From Panulirus ornatus (lineage: Eukaryota; Arthropoda; Malacostraca; Decapoda; Palinuridae): DNA of 64,000 bases. The position numbers were made by a program, and so were the translations under genes. Location of the stretch: assembly GCF_036320965.1 (NCBI RefSeq), contig NC_092232.1, positions 53,774,982 to 53,838,981 of the forward strand, given 5' to 3'. The notes under the pieces are model-generated. The model saw nothing but the letters and a program-made list of their open reading frames with translations. It made no database searches and was not told where the DNA came from. Each line of letters begins with the position of its first letter. Within the stretch, counting starts at the first letter, position 1. Below are positions 23,287 to 32,099 of the stretch, one piece after another.

Positions 23287-23723
23287 AAAAAATGTAAGAA
23301 CAATTTAGAAACAAACTTTTAGCTTGAAATGAATGAAAAAAAAAAATGAATGTCACATAATGGTTCAACCTCTGGCTATGGAAAAGGAGATGTACAATTT
23401 AATTCACACAAACGTCAATAGCAGTTCTCATCAATTTCACCACTGTGTCAATAAGCTTCAATGTCTAAGCTACATTTTTCTCCAACTTCACTATTTTCTT
23501 GTCAAAAACACCATGCATGAAAACTATCACTCCATTAACACAACTATAAACATTTACTTCCCCTTTAAAAGTTCTGGGGAAGTCTGTCTCGATACACTGC
23601 GGCGAGGCGACGCGACGCTGACACAATCACTGTCACAATATCACTTCTGCCTCCTCAAATCAATCACTCAGCCACAGTGCAGGCCTTCATCGTCGAAATC
23701 GGTCTTCTTCCTCATTATCTCGG
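23287..23723. other. unassigned sequence
   Basis: No gene recognised. The 138-codon plus-strand frame starting at 23333 runs into the LINE fragment out of frame with it and has no family features. Confidence 0.4.
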
Positions 23724-24360
23724 AAAGCAAAAATGGGTATGTTTGAGGGAATAGTGGTTCCAACAATGCTGTATGGTTGCGAGGCGTGGGCTATGGATAG
23801 AGTTGTGCGCAGGAGGATGGATGTGCTGGAAATGAGATGTTTGAGGACAATGTGTGGTGTGAGGTGGTTTGATCGAGTAAGTAACGTAAGGGTGAGAGAG
23901 ATGTGTGGAAATAAAAAGAGCGTGGTCGAGAGAGCAGAAGAGGGTGTTTTGAAATGGTTTGGGCACATGGAGAGAATGAGTGAGGAGAGATTGACCAAGA
24001 GGATATATGTGTCGGAGGTGGAGGGAACGAGGAGAAGAGGGAGACCAAATTGGAGGTGGAAAGATGGAGTGAAAAAGATTTTGTGTGATCGGGGCCTGAA
24101 CATGCAGGAGGGTGAAAGGAGGGCAAGAAATAGAGTGAATTGGAGTCATGTGGTATACAGGGGTTGACGTGCTGTCAGTGGATTGAAGCAAGGCATGTGA
24201 AGCGTCTGGGGTAAACCATGGAAAGCTGTGTAGGTATGTATATTTGCGTGTGTGGACGTGTGTATGTACATGTGTATGGGGGGGGGGGTTGGGCCATTTC
24301 TTTCGTCTGTTTCCTTGCGCTACCTCGCAAACGCGGGAGACAGCGACAAAGTATAAAAAA

Positions 24361-24378
<18 letters not shown>
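23724..24378 (+). mobile_element. LINE-B copy, 5'-truncated, with poly(A) tail
   Basis: The best-preserved LINE-B copy. It holds the RT C-terminal ORF (23733-24167), a short 3' UTR (GTAAACCATGGAAAGC, then a TGTATATTTGCGTGTGTGGA block and GGGTTGGGCCATTTCTTTCG), the tail TGCGCTACCTCGCAAACGCG with AGACAGCGACAAAGTATA, and poly(A)24 followed by (TA)n. Compared with the copy at 53991-54497, most of the 3' UTR is deleted. 5' truncation plus poly(A) is the signature of target-primed reverse transcription. Confidence 0.85.
23733..24167 (+). CDS. non-LTR retrotransposon reverse transcriptase, C-terminal part
   Basis: A 144-residue open frame without internal stops. It shows the usual order of the region after the RT catalytic core: VVPTMLYGCEAW near residues 7-19, LEMRCLRTMCGVRW about 32-45, a NVRVREMCG box, a VLKWFGHMERM box, then GTRRRGRPNWRWKDG and ERRARNRVNW near the end. 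In full elements this region (thumb and downstream) completes the polymerase that copies the element RNA at the insertion site. The catalytic palm, including the xxDD motif, is missing, so this is a truncated relic. The TGA stop after VYRG corresponds to CGA in the copy at 45700-45990, so the original frame probably ran about 12 codons further. I do not assign a clade. Confidence 0.85.
   Translation: MGMFEGIVVPTMLYGCEAWAMDRVVRRRMDVLEMRCLRTMCGVRWFDRVSNVRVREMCGNKKSVVERAEEGVLKWFGHMERMSEERLTKRIYVSEVEGTRRRGRPNWRWKDGVKKILCDRGLNMQEGERRARNRVNWSHVVYRG

Positions 24379-24427
<49 letters not shown>
24379..24427. repeat. (TA)n microsatellite at LINE 3' end
   Basis: Pure TA of about 49 bp between the LINE-B poly(A) and repeat A fragment A6. 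Confidence 0.97.
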
Positions 24428-24429
<2 letters not shown>

Positions 24430-24481
24430 CTTTTAAACTGTTCGCCATTTCCCGCGTTAGCGAGGTAGCGTTAAGAACAGA

Positions 24482-24483
<2 letters not shown>
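24428..24483 (-). repeat. repeat A, copy A6 (tail fragment)
   Basis: Only CTGTTCGCCATTTCCCGCGT, TAGCGAGGTAGCG and TTAAGAACAGAGGA remain. (TA)n flanks both sides. Confidence 0.88.

Positions 24484-24557
<74 letters not shown>
24484..24557. repeat. (AT)n microsatellite
   Basis: Pure AT of about 74 bp between A6 and A7. It interrupts A6 at a position that is internal in other copies. Confidence 0.97.
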
Positions 24558-24560
<3 letters not shown>

Positions 24561-24793
24561 TCTTTCTTTCAAACTATTCGCCATTTCCCGCATTAGCGAG
24601 GTAGCGTTAAGAACAGAGGACTGGGCCTTTGAGGGAATATCCTCACCTGGCCCAATTCTCTGTTCCTTCTTTTGGAAAATTAAAAAAAAACGAGAGGGGA
24701 GGATTTCCAGCCCCCCGCTCCCTCCCCTTTTAGTCGCCTTCTACGACACGCAGGGAATACGTGGGAAGTACTCTTAATCCCCTATCCCAAGGG

Positions 24794-24795
<2 letters not shown>
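24558..24795 (-). repeat. dispersed repeat A, copy A7 (full length)
   Basis: Full-length reverse copy from the T-rich tail to CTATCCCAAGGGAT, with both edges in (TA)n. Confidence 0.92.

Positions 24796-24796
<1 letters not shown>

Positions 24797-24834
<38 letters not shown>
24797..24834. repeat. (AT)n microsatellite
   Basis: Pure AT of about 38 bp shared as the border of A7 and repeat C copy C3. Confidence 0.96.
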
Positions 24835-24840
<6 letters not shown>

Positions 24841-24990
24841 GGATCACAATTTTGCGCGTGATTAAGTATATTCCTATGAGTCCACGAGGAATATGAAACA
24901 AGATAAGTTCCCATTTGCACTTTCGTGTAATAATCACATCATCATTGGAGACACAAGGGAGAAATATAACAGGTAGTTGATATACAACGA
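24835..24990 (+). repeat. dispersed repeat C, copy C3
   Basis: TTAGAAAGGATCACAATTTT, then GCGCGTGATTAAG through CACTTTCGTGTAATAATCAC to GTTGATATACAACGAA. Forms a palindrome with C4. Confidence 0.9.
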
Positions 24991-25089
24991 ATCAACTGAC
25001 TGTTATATTTCTCTTTTGTGTCTCCCCTGATGATGTGATTATTACACGCAATTGCACTTAGGAACTTATCGTGTTTCATTTTTCCTCAG

Positions 25090-25091
<2 letters not shown>
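24991..25091 (-). repeat. dispersed repeat C, copy C4
   Basis: Reads TCAACTGACTGTTATATTTC, then TGTCTCCCCTGATGATGTGA and ends at TTTTCCTCAGGAAT before (AT)n. It is in inverted orientation to C3 with almost no spacer. Confidence 0.9.

Positions 25092-25166
<75 letters not shown>
25091..25166. repeat. (AT)n microsatellite
   Basis: Pure AT of about 76 bp at the outer edge of C4. Confidence 0.97.
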
Positions 25167-25168
<2 letters not shown>

Positions 25169-25987
25169 CGACAAGTAACAGAACATAACAAATGTAGGGA
25201 AATAGTTCGAAGTATTTATTTCTCAATGGATCAAGAGAGAAATATATTAAGTCTTTTCTTTTCTTCGATTTCTTTCCTTCCTCCTCCTTCCTCTCGCAAA
25301 ATTTCCTATCCATTTCATCTTTGGCGTTGAGGCTACGGTGTCTTCCATTACAAGATCACCTCTGATATACTCATTCATACCCTCGCATATATATATTTCA
25401 TCCTCAACAACTCGTCCCTGATTAGCCGCTCTGTAATTTGGCAGTCAACGCATTATGAATACATGGATGATTTTGGATTATATCTACATTCTGAAAACGA
25501 CTCTCCAGTTCTTTTCTGCAATCACTATTCCTTTTATGATCTCCTCGACCTGGCCATTAACCAAAATATCTTAGTAAGACTACCAATTTAACCTCTTGTT
25601 TTCCCTTGTCTTACCTCTCCTTGATGTCATGTATCACTTTGGATACATTAGGCGAAAATCTCATCTCTACATTATGAGCCTCCAATACCCCAACGATATT
25701 TGACTTTTTTCCCTAATTCGATCCTTGAACTCCAGGTCTTTTCCATATGCTAGTGGGCTAATCTGTAGCAGTCTTACATACCACTCACAGTCTGACGTAT
25801 GCATATAATCCCTGACCTTTGTCATGTACTAATCTCCCTAACTCACTCACTTCCCTCACTGACGTACTCCTTTGATTGTCTTGTGTAGGGATTCCTCGCT
25901 CCTCTCTCTCTCATTGCTCCCTCGTCCTTCGTTCTGGCGACTACCCCACCTGACTCCCTCCTTGTATCCAGGCTTGTTAGCTTGTTT

Positions 25988-25989
<2 letters not shown>
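25167..25989. other. unassigned sequence
   Basis: AT- and pyrimidine-rich, no gene or dispersed repeat recognised. Confidence 0.4.

Positions 25990-26034
<45 letters not shown>
25990..26034. repeat. (TG)n microsatellite
   Basis: Pure TG of about 45 bp. Confidence 0.96.
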
Positions 26035-26035
<1 letters not shown>

Positions 26036-26117
26036 AGGGATCAACTATGACCAATGGAAACAAGATTTTCCTATACTAAAGTAACTGATTGGAGTCCAAA
26101 TTTCCCCTCTCCCACAT

Positions 26118-26146
26118 CCTCCTCCTCCTCCTCCTCCTCCTCCTCC
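26118..26146. repeat. (CCT)n microsatellite
   Basis: Pure CCT repeat of about 29 bp. Confidence 0.94.
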
Positions 26147-26355
26147 CGCAGTCAGTAACACGCAAGGAAAACTGCACTAATTGGGCGGAACTCCCGCTCA
26201 AGTTGGAGTAAAATGGACCATCGTCGCCCTATTAGAAGATAAAGCAAGTAAGAAGAAGAAGAAGAAGGGAAAGGAAAAAGAACCTTGTTGAAGTGGGAAA
26301 TGTAGTAGTTCTCACGGTTGGTGTTGCCAGGGGTGATTGGTGGCCGGGAGAGGAT

Positions 26356-26409
26356 GGGGGGGGGGAGGAGGAGGAAGAAGAGGAGGAGGAGGAGGAGGAG
26401 GAGGAGGAG
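26356..26409. repeat. G-run plus (GAG)n tract
   Basis: G10 followed by GAG triplets with two GAA interruptions. Purine-only for about 54 bp. Confidence 0.93.
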
Positions 26410-26542
26410 CGCTTTTGAATTGTCTTTTAATCCCGTACCCCCTCCTTTTTTTCCCCCCACACTACCCTTTCTTTCTTCCTTTCTTCCTTTGCGCGATGGT
26501 TTTTCACAGGCGTGAGGGGGGGATGAAACATAATGGGCTGCT

Positions 26543-26545
<3 letters not shown>

Positions 26546-26606
<61 letters not shown>
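26546..26606. repeat. (GA)n microsatellite
   Basis: Pure GA of about 60 bp. Confidence 0.96.
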
Positions 26607-26609
<3 letters not shown>

Positions 26610-26863
26610 CGGAACACCAACAAATTGTCGGATACCTTGACGTTAGCCCTCGGCCACTACGGAGGGAAAAAAAATCTCTTAAATGATTTTCCTCCATCTG
26701 TCTTCGTATATTATTTACAACCCCCCCCCTCCCACCCCCCAGTATGGAAACTAACTCCTTAATCACCAGGTCTCTTGTTTTATAGCCGGTCGTAATTGGA
26801 CTTCTAATTAACCGTGAGAGTAGCGGAATTCTAAACTTCATAGAACTCCATGTTGTTTGTGAA

Positions 26864-26980
<117 letters not shown>

Positions 26981-27160
26981 CCTGTGCGACAGGAAACGTT
27001 CGAACATCAGGGTACGTGGCAACGCTACAGTGTTGCTGGAAAAATCGACGTTGAAAAAAAAAAAAACACATTGAGTGTTGAAGCAACACTCAGCTCGCTT
27101 GAGCTTATTACTGCAAGTGGAAACTTGACTTTGCCGAGGCTGTATCATCGTCAGTTGAAG

Positions 27161-27282
27161 ATATGGGTATGTCCATCCTATTTGGGTATGTCCATCCTAT
27201 ATGGGTATGTCCATCATATATGGGTATGTCCATCATATATGTGTATGTCCATCATATATGAGTATGTCCATCGTATATGGGT
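27161..27282 (+). repeat. 19-bp minisatellite
   Basis: Six units of ATATGGGTATGTCCATCAT with few substitutions (CCT, GTG, GAG variants) and a partial seventh. Confidence 0.93.
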
Positions 27283-29040
27283 TATTGCTTTTCCATTCTG
27301 ATATACTGTGCAGGTCTGCACTGAGAGAGAGGAGACACGTTCAGCACGAGAAAGAGAACAGTGATTAGGAGGAAGAGAGGAGGAGGGATGTGAGTAGACG
27401 TGTGTAAGGCGGAATCGACGGCAAAAGTGGATGATTTTTAAGGGAGAAGAGAAGAAGGTCGTGTATTCAGAGAGGAAAGAGACTATGCAATTGGACAGAA
27501 CCTTAAGGGAACCGAAGTCTTCATACTGCAGGACAAGAGATGGGAATCGCCCCATTGGTGACTCCTGTTGTGGCACGGCCCGATGTAGAAACATGCATAA
27601 GGGAAGAAAGAGAAGCAGAAACACTGAGGAAAGGGAGTTTAAAAACGGAAGAGCTTATACCATATACCAAGTTAGTCAGAGGCATTGAAGATGTCGAGGG
27701 CTACGAGGGAAATAAAGAACTTTACCAAATTCCCTGAAATTGGTGAGAATCATCGAGGTATGGTGGAGGCAGGACCGATCTTTCACACACCACATCAAGT
27801 CTACACAACCGTGATCGCTGGGATTAACGAACGCTGATTAAATCTGTCTCCAGAAGACAGAACGTGGTGAACACTTTTCCTCTACGTCATAACATCACCA
27901 CAGCGCCTTTAGCCGTAGCTCTCGTTGTGCCTCGAGGTCATCACCAACACTGTAACATACGCGCCAACGTGTTACAGTCAGGAAATCGTCATTGATACCC
28001 AGAGCGATGAAATAAATACCTTTTCTCTCTTTCAAAGGAAAAGGTATTATCAGCCTCAGTAACTATATGGGATGGTCAACAGATCAGAGTCGGCAGGAAG
28101 AAAAATCTTGGCAAAAAGTGTTCAACACTCATTAGTGCCTTTGTCTGAAACATATGTGCCGCTGGATATCAAGGTTAGGATCGAACGCTCTTTGGGCAAG
28201 ATGAACAACCAGATCTGAAAACATTCCTGGTTGCGACAGGTGGAGTCTGGCATTCGAATGAAGTCCGGGATGTTCTTCCTGTTTCCTTCAGGGTAAAAAG
28301 AAATTAGGAGAATTTTGCTGAATACGGAATCCATGACTAGACTTGTTTAGTTCACTAGTTATGCAGATAAGGTCGCCTTGAGGATTAGGTTAAATGTCGA
28401 GTGACTGTTGTAAACAGGTAAATATGTGAGATAGGACTTACATCCTTATAGCTTTGCTGTATAGGTTGAAAAAGCTCGTATATTGACACTCAACAGTAAT
28501 GTTCTCTTGACCTCTACGGTGTTATTATGATATGTTGCAGAGTAACTTTTTACGACATTGTCGGATGACGAGAATAAATGGGGAATTAGAACAGATGTCG
28601 ACAGTTCAAATATGATTCTACTTGCGCTTAATTTCTCGCCAATGATCAATCTCACTTTTCCAGGAGTATCACCTCGTGATTCAGGCGTGTTTCACCTTCT
28701 CACAACTTCCTTTCCCTTCCATCAAGTAGCGCTGAGACCCCCTTACCCCTAAGACATTCGGTCGTGAGAGACAAGAAAAGAAACACTGCGCCTCATTCAC
28801 AAGCTCTCTCGGCGAACTCTCGCACGCCTCGCTTGACAGAGCGATTAAATATTCATTAAAGTTTTGTACCTGGCACGGGATCCGGGTTTACCCCCGCAGA
28901 TGTACACGAAAAAGGTAGATTTAATTCCCTGCAACACTCGCATGTCTCCACACCTTCGAAAGTTGTCGTCGGCGTCTTTCTTGAACTTGGAAATTGCACA
29001 GCAGGTCTAGGAGGAGTCAGCCAACCCAGCAATCCGTGTT

Positions 29041-29043
<3 letters not shown>
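27283..29043. other. unassigned, largely non-repetitive sequence
   Basis: One of the longest stretches without tandem repeats. A 65-codon plus frame from ATG 27540 to TGA 27737 has protein-like codon use (ends EGNKELYQIP), but I recognise no family and see no splice or start evidence. A 70-codon minus frame at 28122-28334 is likewise unsupported. Confidence 0.35.

Positions 29044-29109
<66 letters not shown>
29044..29109. repeat. (AT)n microsatellite
   Basis: Pure AT of about 66 bp adjoining repeat D copy D2. Confidence 0.97.
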
Positions 29110-29111
<2 letters not shown>

Positions 29112-29114
<3 letters not shown>

Positions 29115-29205
29115 CATTAGGAGTACAGTCTCGTCAAAGAACATCCCACTGCAAAGGAGTGCACATTTTCCCAGCTACTGGAAGTAGCCCAGCCTTGGAC
29201 TGCAG
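29112..29205 (+). repeat. dispersed repeat D, copy D2
   Basis: GAGTACAGTCTCGTCAAAGA, then CTGCAAAGGAGT and ACTGGAAGTAGCCCAGCC follow in the same order as in D1. It starts at a (TA)n edge, like A and C elements. Confidence 0.45.
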
Positions 29206-29271
29206 GAATCTTTAGAAATAAGTCTTAGGTAACACCTAGACTCTTTCAGAGAAGTTGACCCGATGATAATT

Positions 29272-29405
29272 ACACACACACACACTCATCCACCCACCCA
29301 TCCACCCCCCCCCACCCACACACACACACACACACTCATCCACCCACCCATCCACACACACACACACACACACACATACACACACGCATTCATCCACCCA
29401 CCCAT

Positions 29406-29439
<34 letters not shown>
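29272..29439. repeat. (CA)n / CATCCACCCACC composite repeat
   Basis: CA blocks alternate three times with CTCATCCACCCACCCATCCA (third block starts TTCATCC), a higher-order microsatellite with period about 60 bp. Confidence 0.93.
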
Positions 29440-29442
<3 letters not shown>

Positions 29443-29501
29443 TCCAGAGGTGATATGTGGTGTGTGGTGTAAGTCAGGCTGATCATGTAGGGAGTGACAG
29501 T

Positions 29502-29503
<2 letters not shown>

Positions 29504-29561
<58 letters not shown>
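29504..29561. repeat. (AG)n microsatellite
   Basis: Pure AG of about 57 bp. Confidence 0.96.
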
Positions 29562-29563
<2 letters not shown>

Positions 29564-29687
29564 ATATACTCTGCGGACTCGGATTGTTGATGGTCGATCA
29601 GGATGTACTGAGATGGTTGGGACACGTAGGAGGTGGCAGGATGGAGGGAAGGGAAGCTTGACCGTCCCTCATCATCCCTCCCTGCCA

Positions 29688-29711
29688 TGTGTGTGTGTGT
29701 GTGTGTGTGTG
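29688..29711. repeat. (TG)n microsatellite
   Basis: TG tract of 24 bp. A consensus splice donor, GAG/GTAAGT, follows at 29760/29761, but no exon can be supported upstream. Confidence 0.9.
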
Positions 29712-30053
29712 CACCTGATCACCTCTGTCTTGGCATCACCGGCCGCTCCTCCTTGATGGAGGTAAGTCTTCCCTGGCGAAACTATCTTGTGCTCTTCCCT
29801 GTCCCATTTTTCTGTAACAGAATGTCTGATCCATGGAAAGTCCAGCGTGGAGAAAGAGATTTTAATCTTAGCATCAGTCTAGCCATTGTCCCCCTGAGTG
29901 ATCTCATTTACGATAAGTTTTCCAAGCTTTATGTATGTATATATATATATATATATTTTTTTGATCCCTTCTCAGGCCATCCAGTCTTATAGAAAACCTC
30001 CTCAAGTATGAATAGTCTCTTGAGCCAAACCTGATCGATACTTGCATTACACC

Positions 30054-30126
<73 letters not shown>

Positions 30127-30134
30127 GCACGCAC
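30054..30134. repeat. (CA)n(CGCA)n microsatellite
   Basis: About 68 bp of CA ending in three ACGC units. Confidence 0.96.
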
Positions 30135-30223
30135 AGACTTTCTCTATTCGCGAACACAATTTAAAACTTTCATATGAATATTTTGGAGAACTTTGCTTGA
30201 TCGTTCAGTGGGTCGATAAGGCT

Positions 30224-30226
<3 letters not shown>

Positions 30227-30291
<65 letters not shown>
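30227..30291. repeat. (AT)n microsatellite
   Basis: Pure AT of about 64 bp followed by a T-rich stretch (TGTTTTTTGTTTTTTTG) that could be the remnant of an element tail. Confidence 0.96.
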
Positions 30292-30294
<3 letters not shown>

Positions 30295-30479
30295 TTTTGT
30301 TTTTTTGTTTTTGACTATGAGGTGCAGGAGAGGTAGGTGAGGCCGTCGAGATGCAAGCACTGGTCCCTTCCTTCCTCCCTCCTTCTGCTTCCTGGTCGTA
30401 TCTGGATATCAACCCACGAAGCCCCGGTGGCGTCATTTGGTAAATAATCTCGATTGAAATCTGGGCGTCATTATAACTC

Positions 30480-30481
<2 letters not shown>

Positions 30482-30541
<60 letters not shown>
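30482..30541. repeat. (GA)n microsatellite
   Basis: Pure GA of about 60 bp. Confidence 0.97.
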
Positions 30542-30542
<1 letters not shown>

Positions 30543-30714
30543 TCAGCTATGCAGACGCAGGAGGTGGGTATAGGTGGAGGCTTTGGTCAATGCCTGCTTC
30601 CCCTGGATAATGATTGATTGGCTCGGCGGTCCACGTGAAGGTGGACAGACCTGACTCGTGTGGATTGATGACCTCGGGGGGTCAGTAACGCTGTCAGTCT
30701 GTCTTGAGGAGGTG

Positions 30715-30965
30715 TGACCCGCAGTAGACACAGGGGAGTGTGACCCACAATTAGACACAGGTGAGTGTGGCCCACACTAGACACAGGTGAGTGTGACCTA
30801 CACCTAGACACAGGTGAGTGTGGCCCACACTAGACACAGGGGAGTGTGACCCACACTAGACATAAGTGAGTGTGACCCACACTAGACACAGGGGAGTGTG
30901 ACCCACACTAGACATAAGTGAGTGTGACCCACACTAGACACAGGGGAGTGTCGCCCACACTAGAC
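30715..30965 (+). repeat. 26-bp minisatellite with 52-bp higher-order units
   Basis: About ten units of TAGACACAGGGGAGTGTG plus ACCCACAC. In the right half ACACAGGGGAG units alternate with ACATAAGTGAG units, giving two nearly identical 52-bp dimers. The left half uses ACACAGGTGAG variants. Confidence 0.92.
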
Positions 30966-31153
30966 GAAGTAGATTCCGGCGTCCATCGCCTTTGGCGTGT
31001 ACCGTGGGCAAGTGGGTGTGGGCCAAGCGAGTATGGTGCGGATCTGGCGAGATCTCAGTGGATCTAATGGTCGTCTTTACTGAACCCGCCTTGGGCGTGA
31101 CAGTTCGATCCCTGTCCTTCAACTTGAGATAAGGACCTGGTGATGGTGTACCA

Positions 31154-31470
31154 GGCTTGCACCAAGATGGCTCTGGATTTGGTTTGATGACTGAGGGGGA
31201 ATGTTCGATGACTACTGCCCGGATGTGTGTGTGTGTGTGTGTATGTGTGTGTGTGATGGCTGTGAATCAAGCCATTTAACGACTGAACCAGACCAGCGCC
31301 TTTGTATATAAGGTGTAAACTAAGGGACTTTAAAGCTTGTGAGCCTTCATCAAAATGGCTTTGGACTTTGGTGATTGACGGACGTGTTTGGTGACTGCTG
31401 CCTGTATTGTGTTTTGGTGGCTGTGTAATTCAAGCCATATTCATTTGACGACTGGACCATAAAGGTGACG
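31154..31470 (+). repeat. diverged tandem duplication of about 135 bp
   Basis: 31154-31290 and 31335-31470 share, in order, GCTTGCACCAAGATGGCT / GCTTGTGAGCCTTCATCAAAATGGCT, TGGATTTGGT / TGGACTTTGG, a GATGACTACTGCC / GTGACTGCTGCC box, GATGGCTGTG / GTGGCTGTG, TCAAGCCAT and GACGACTGGACCA-like sequence. The first copy has gained a (TG)n insert (31224-31255). Confidence 0.7.
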
Positions 31471-31728
31471 TTGTGAATAGTGTTGTCAGCCAGGCGACAC
31501 TGTAGACCAGCCATGGTAGCTGTGTGCCCAACCTGGTCATCATGGACCGCGTTTATCTCCCTGGATGACCACTGCGTCTTGTAAAATCTTGGTGACTGAA
31601 TTGTGCCATTGTAGTTGCTGCTCTGTTGAGCCCGGCTAGGTGACTGTTCACCTCCCTCTTGGTGCTCGGGTGGGTAGGGGGGTGGATGTGTGTCTGGGGT
31701 CGTGGTGAGGGGCCTCCGTGCTTGGAGG

Positions 31729-31827
31729 ATGGCCAAGAAGTGCTATCAATTAAGAAGTTTGTCGGTGGAATACAAATTAGGGAAGTTTTTACTCCTTTTT
31801 GATGCGATTATGGGACAAGCAGCCCAG
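31729..31827 (+). CDS. possible first coding exon, unknown protein
   Basis: An ATG at 31729 in good context (AGGATGG: A at -3, G at +4) opens a frame of exactly 33 codons ending at the consensus donor CAG/GTAAGT (31827/31828), phase 0. The peptide starts MAKKCYQLRS, has a basic then hydrophobic run (KLGKFLLLFDAIMG) and ends QAAQ. The amphipathic N-terminus could be a signal anchor or targeting segment. I recognise no family. The frame also extends upstream without a stop to about 31690. Against it: no downstream exon is identifiable, and a GTAAGT donor will occur by chance in 64 kb. Confidence 0.25.
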
Positions 31828-32022
31828 GTAAGTACGTGGGGAGGGAGAGTGGAGATGGGAGAGGAGGAGAAAAGCGCTTGAAAGGGGAGTATGATGGAAT
31901 ATGGAAGGAGGGATTATATGGAGAGGGAATAGGCGAGAGGGTTAATCGAGTCGTGATGGATGGTTGAAAATGGAGGGAATCTTGAGCCTCTGGGGCCGAG
32001 AAAAACGAGAGAAAGGCAAAAG

Positions 32023-32026
<4 letters not shown>

Positions 32027-32088
<62 letters not shown>
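32027..32088. repeat. (GA)n microsatellite
   Basis: Pure GA of about 60 bp at the start of a long purine-rich region. Confidence 0.97.
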
Positions 32089-32090
<2 letters not shown>

Positions 32091-32099
32091 ATATATTAA

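Noticed and set aside
23687..24191. Two minus-strand ORFs of 138 and 158 codons
   Set aside because: They are antisense shadows of the reverse-transcriptase ORF at 23733-24167.
24837..24990. Hammerhead ribozyme in repeat C
   Set aside because: CTGATGA and GAAA are present with a short stem between, but stem II is offset by one base, no stem I partner is found, and one copy (C4) has GCAA instead of GAAA.
29755..29770. Splice donor GAG/GTAAGT as evidence for an exon
   Set aside because: The sequence just upstream is a (TG)n tract and no plausible acceptor or start is visible. Donor consensus alone occurs by chance.
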